Source: Microbacterium tenebrionis (GTDB taxonomy: Bacteria; Actinomycetota; Actinomycetes; Actinomycetales; Microbacteriaceae). Taken from it: a stretch of 64,000 bases of DNA. The stretch lies in contig NZ_CAHJXQ010000012.1 in assembly GCF_903645325.1 (NCBI RefSeq), positions 1 through 64,000 on the forward strand, written 5' to 3'. Both the position numbers and the translations under genes were made by a program. How positions within the stretch are numbered: the first letter of the stretch is position 1; the number at the start of each line of letters is the position of its first letter. The notes under the pieces are model-generated. The model did not search any database and was not told the DNA's origin. It saw only the letters and a program-made list of their open reading frames with translations. Positions 60,733 to 64,000 of this stretch are shown here, piece after piece.

Positions 60733-61368
60733 CTACTCCGCTGGGACGGCGACGACGACCTTCGCAGGACGCAGTTCGACATCGCCCAGGCGGTAGCCGA
60801 CCTCGACCACCTCGAGGATCGTGGACTTCTCGGCACCCGGGGTCGGCTGCTGGAAGATCGCCTCGTGCTGCTGCGGGTCGAATTCCTCGCCCGCCTCGCC
60901 GTACGAGACCACGCCCAGACGCTCCACGACGGCGCGCACCTTCTCGCCGATCACGTAGAAAGGCGTGCCCTCGACCAGGTCGCCGTGCTGCGTGGCACGG
61001 TCGAGGTCGTCGAGCACGGGCAGCAGGCCCTTGGCGGCCTCGCCCTTGGCGCGGGCGATCTCGATGTGCCGCTGCTCCTCCGTCCGGCGACGGTAGTTCG
61101 CGTACTCCGCCTGCAGACGCTTGAGGTCGGTCAGCAGCGCATTCTCGGCATCAGCGAGCGAGGCGTCGTCAGAGGCTGCTGCCTCATCTGTCTGCCCCGC
61201 GTTCAGGATGTCGTCGACCGTGAGGTCGCTATCCGATCCCTCGGCAGCCTTCGCCTCGGCGGAGGCCGGGTTCTGCCCGGTTCCGGCGTTCTCCTGCGGC
61301 GCGGGGCCGGATGCCGCAGCATCCGACCCCGCGTCCTCAGGAACTTCTTCGAAGTTCTTGTCCGTCAT
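60733..61368 (-). CDS. grpE: Nucleotide exchange factor GrpE
   Basis: The 211-residue protein has an acidic, disordered N-terminus (residues 1-80), a long coiled coil (LLTDLKRLQAEYANYRRRTEEQ) and the C-terminal beta domain ending in VEVGYRLGDVELRPAKVVVA. It releases ADP from DnaK. The start lies 2 bp after the dnaK stop, so translation is probably coupled. Confidence 0.94.
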   Translation of the reverse strand: MTDKNFEEVPEDAGSDAAASGPAPQENAGTGQNPASAEAKAAEGSDSDLTVDDILNAGQTDEAAASDDASLADAENALLTDLKRLQAEYANYRRRTEEQRHIEIARAKGEAAKGLLPVLDDLDRATQHGDLVEGTPFYVIGEKVRAVVERLGVVSYGEAGEEFDPQQHEAIFQQPTPGAEKSTILEVVEVGYRLGDVELRPAKVVVAVPAE

Positions 61369-61370
61369 GG

Positions 61371-63233
<1,863 letters not shown>

Positions 63234-63287
63234 GTGATTCTCCTTCTGGTTGGAAGTACGTGGATGAAGTGCAGGGCAACTCAGAAA

Positions 63288-63362
63288 CCTGAGTCGCGAT
63301 GGCTCAACTGTACTCCCGCCCCCTTCGCGGTGTCAAGTGAACTTGATATGAATTGGCTCAAC
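63288..63362 (-). promoter_or_regulatory. dnaK promoter with two HAIR operators
   Basis: HAIR-like site 1 is CCTGAGT-N7-GCTCAAC (63288-63308). Site 2 is CTTGATA-N7-GCTCAAC (63342-63362). Between them, on the minus strand, TTGACA (63331-63336) and TACAGT (63307-63312) are 18 bp apart, a standard vegetative promoter. Site 1 overlaps the -10 end and site 2 lies upstream of -35, fitting HspR repression. The half-sites deviate from consensus at their outer bases. Confidence 0.8.
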
Positions 63363-63388
63363 TTTGATTTCCGCGCGGTGGGCGGGAA

Positions 63389-63850
63389 TCATTTCCCGCC
63401 GGGAGGCCCCGCGATCAGGAGGATCACATACAGCGCCACGACGGCGACCGCGATGAGCGCGACGAGCACCCACGCGCGATTGAGGAACCAGCGCATCGTT
63501 CGGTCGTACCAGGTGCGGTCCTGCGGGTGGTCGCTCGCCTCGAGTCGCCACGGGCCGGTCAACCGCCCGCTGCGGTGCAGCCAGATCTCCATCGGAATCG
63601 TCGCGTATGGCACGATCGCGCTGACGACGGCGAGGATGCCGACGCCGATCGACCAGCGCTGGTTGAAGGCGACGAGGATCGCGGTCGCGCCGTAGGAGAG
63701 GAACACGAACCCGTGGATGCCGCCGGCGATCGTCACCACGATCCCCGGAGCTCCGACAGCCCGGGCGATGAGCGCCGAGATCAGCAAAGTCCACGTGATC
63801 GCCTCGGCGACGGCGAGGACTCGGTACAGGCGGGCGGGGGTTCTGAACAT
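63389..63850 (-). CDS. DUF3817-family membrane protein
   Basis: The 153-residue protein has four predicted helices, at about residues 13-32, 36-60, 68-88 and 126-147. It opens YRVLAVAEAITWTLLI and contains GGIHGFVFLSYGATAIL, features of the DUF3817 family of small actinobacterial membrane proteins with unknown function. The region from 63851 to the window end shows no gene I can support. Confidence 0.8.
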   Translation of the reverse strand: MFRTPARLYRVLAVAEAITWTLLISALIARAVGAPGIVVTIAGGIHGFVFLSYGATAILVAFNQRWSIGVGILAVVSAIVPYATIPMEIWLHRSGRLTGPWRLEASDHPQDRTWYDRTMRWFLNRAWVLVALIAVAVVALYVILLIAGPPGGK

Positions 63851-64000
63851 CGCGCTCCTCGTTCGTCGGCGGTGTGTTCCACGCTACCCGGAGCATCGCC
63901 TCGGATGCGCTGCATGGGCGTCACGGGGCGACGAGGATGCGCACGGTCGTTGTCACGCTTCCACGGTCGCAGGGGCAGAGGAGATGCACCCGACAGAGCA

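Noticed and set aside
63921..64000. Possible C-terminal end of a minus-strand gene (reading ...TTTVRILVAP then stop)
   Set aside because: Only 26 codons are visible, with no motif. The frame cannot be distinguished from chance without sequence beyond the window.

Overview
This window is a 64 kb stretch of chromosome from a high-GC Gram-positive actinobacterium. It most resembles Microbacterium or a close relative in the Microbacteriaceae. The grounds are the GC-rich codon use, the very frequent GGATGC/GCATCC hexamers, many leaderless genes (TANNNT about 6 nt before ATG), a dnaK-grpE-dnaJ-hspR heat-shock operon with HAIR operators, and the gene families present. Genes are dense and often overlap by 4 nt (ATGA or GTGA). 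I see no rRNA, tRNA, CRISPR array, transposase or phage gene.

Layout. 1-9 kb is mostly housekeeping: the start of a ROK kinase, pyrE, a PEBP protein, xthA, a two-component system whose response regulator carries an apparent one-base frameshift, an AbrB/VapC toxin-antitoxin pair, a BenE transporter, an ABC-2 exporter and a nitroreductase. 9-23 kb is a phenylacetate (paa) degradation region: a TetR regulator with PaaF-like, PaaH-like and PaaZ enzymes, then paaABCDE-paaG. The two halves carry the same TetR-type palindrome upstream. They are separated by about 5 kb of unrelated genes (YtrA-type GntR with a membrane protein, a MerR regulator, a DUF222/HNH protein) that is rich in palindromic repeats. 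23-31 kb holds pntAB, an N-domain-less clpB under a HAIR promoter, coaBC and an NRDE-family gene. 31-39 kb holds an AI-2E-type transporter, two GT4 glycosyltransferases, small membrane proteins, a Tat/lipoprotein flavin amine oxidase whose domain order is circularly permuted, and a reductase/TetR divergent pair.

39-59 kb is a large sugar or sugar-acid catabolic locus with three sub-clusters: (a) DapA-family aldolase, SDR, fused DhaK-DhaL kinase, ABC importer lacking its ATPase, and a 2-hydroxyacid dehydrogenase, opposite a zinc-type dehydrogenase and an FCD-GntR regulator; (b) a FucI-like isomerase, FGGY kinase, LacI regulator and a beta-propeller lactonase; (c) a second DapA-family enzyme, a TctABC transporter and a second FCD-GntR regulator. 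Palindromes centred on GTTAAC (GntR) and GAAANCGATTNC (LacI) connect them. Together they look like a complete import, oxidation, dehydration/aldol and phosphorylation route, but the substrate cannot be read from sequence. 59-63.4 kb is the HspR-controlled chaperone operon, followed by a DUF3817 membrane protein.

The most unusual items are the circularly permuted amine oxidase (36596-37978), a four-box palindromic repeat found at two distant sites with nearly identical spacing (8990-9057 and 59657-59724), a 20-bp repeat inserted in frame in three paa genes, and the sugar-acid locus. All functions are inferred from motifs and context, without database searches.
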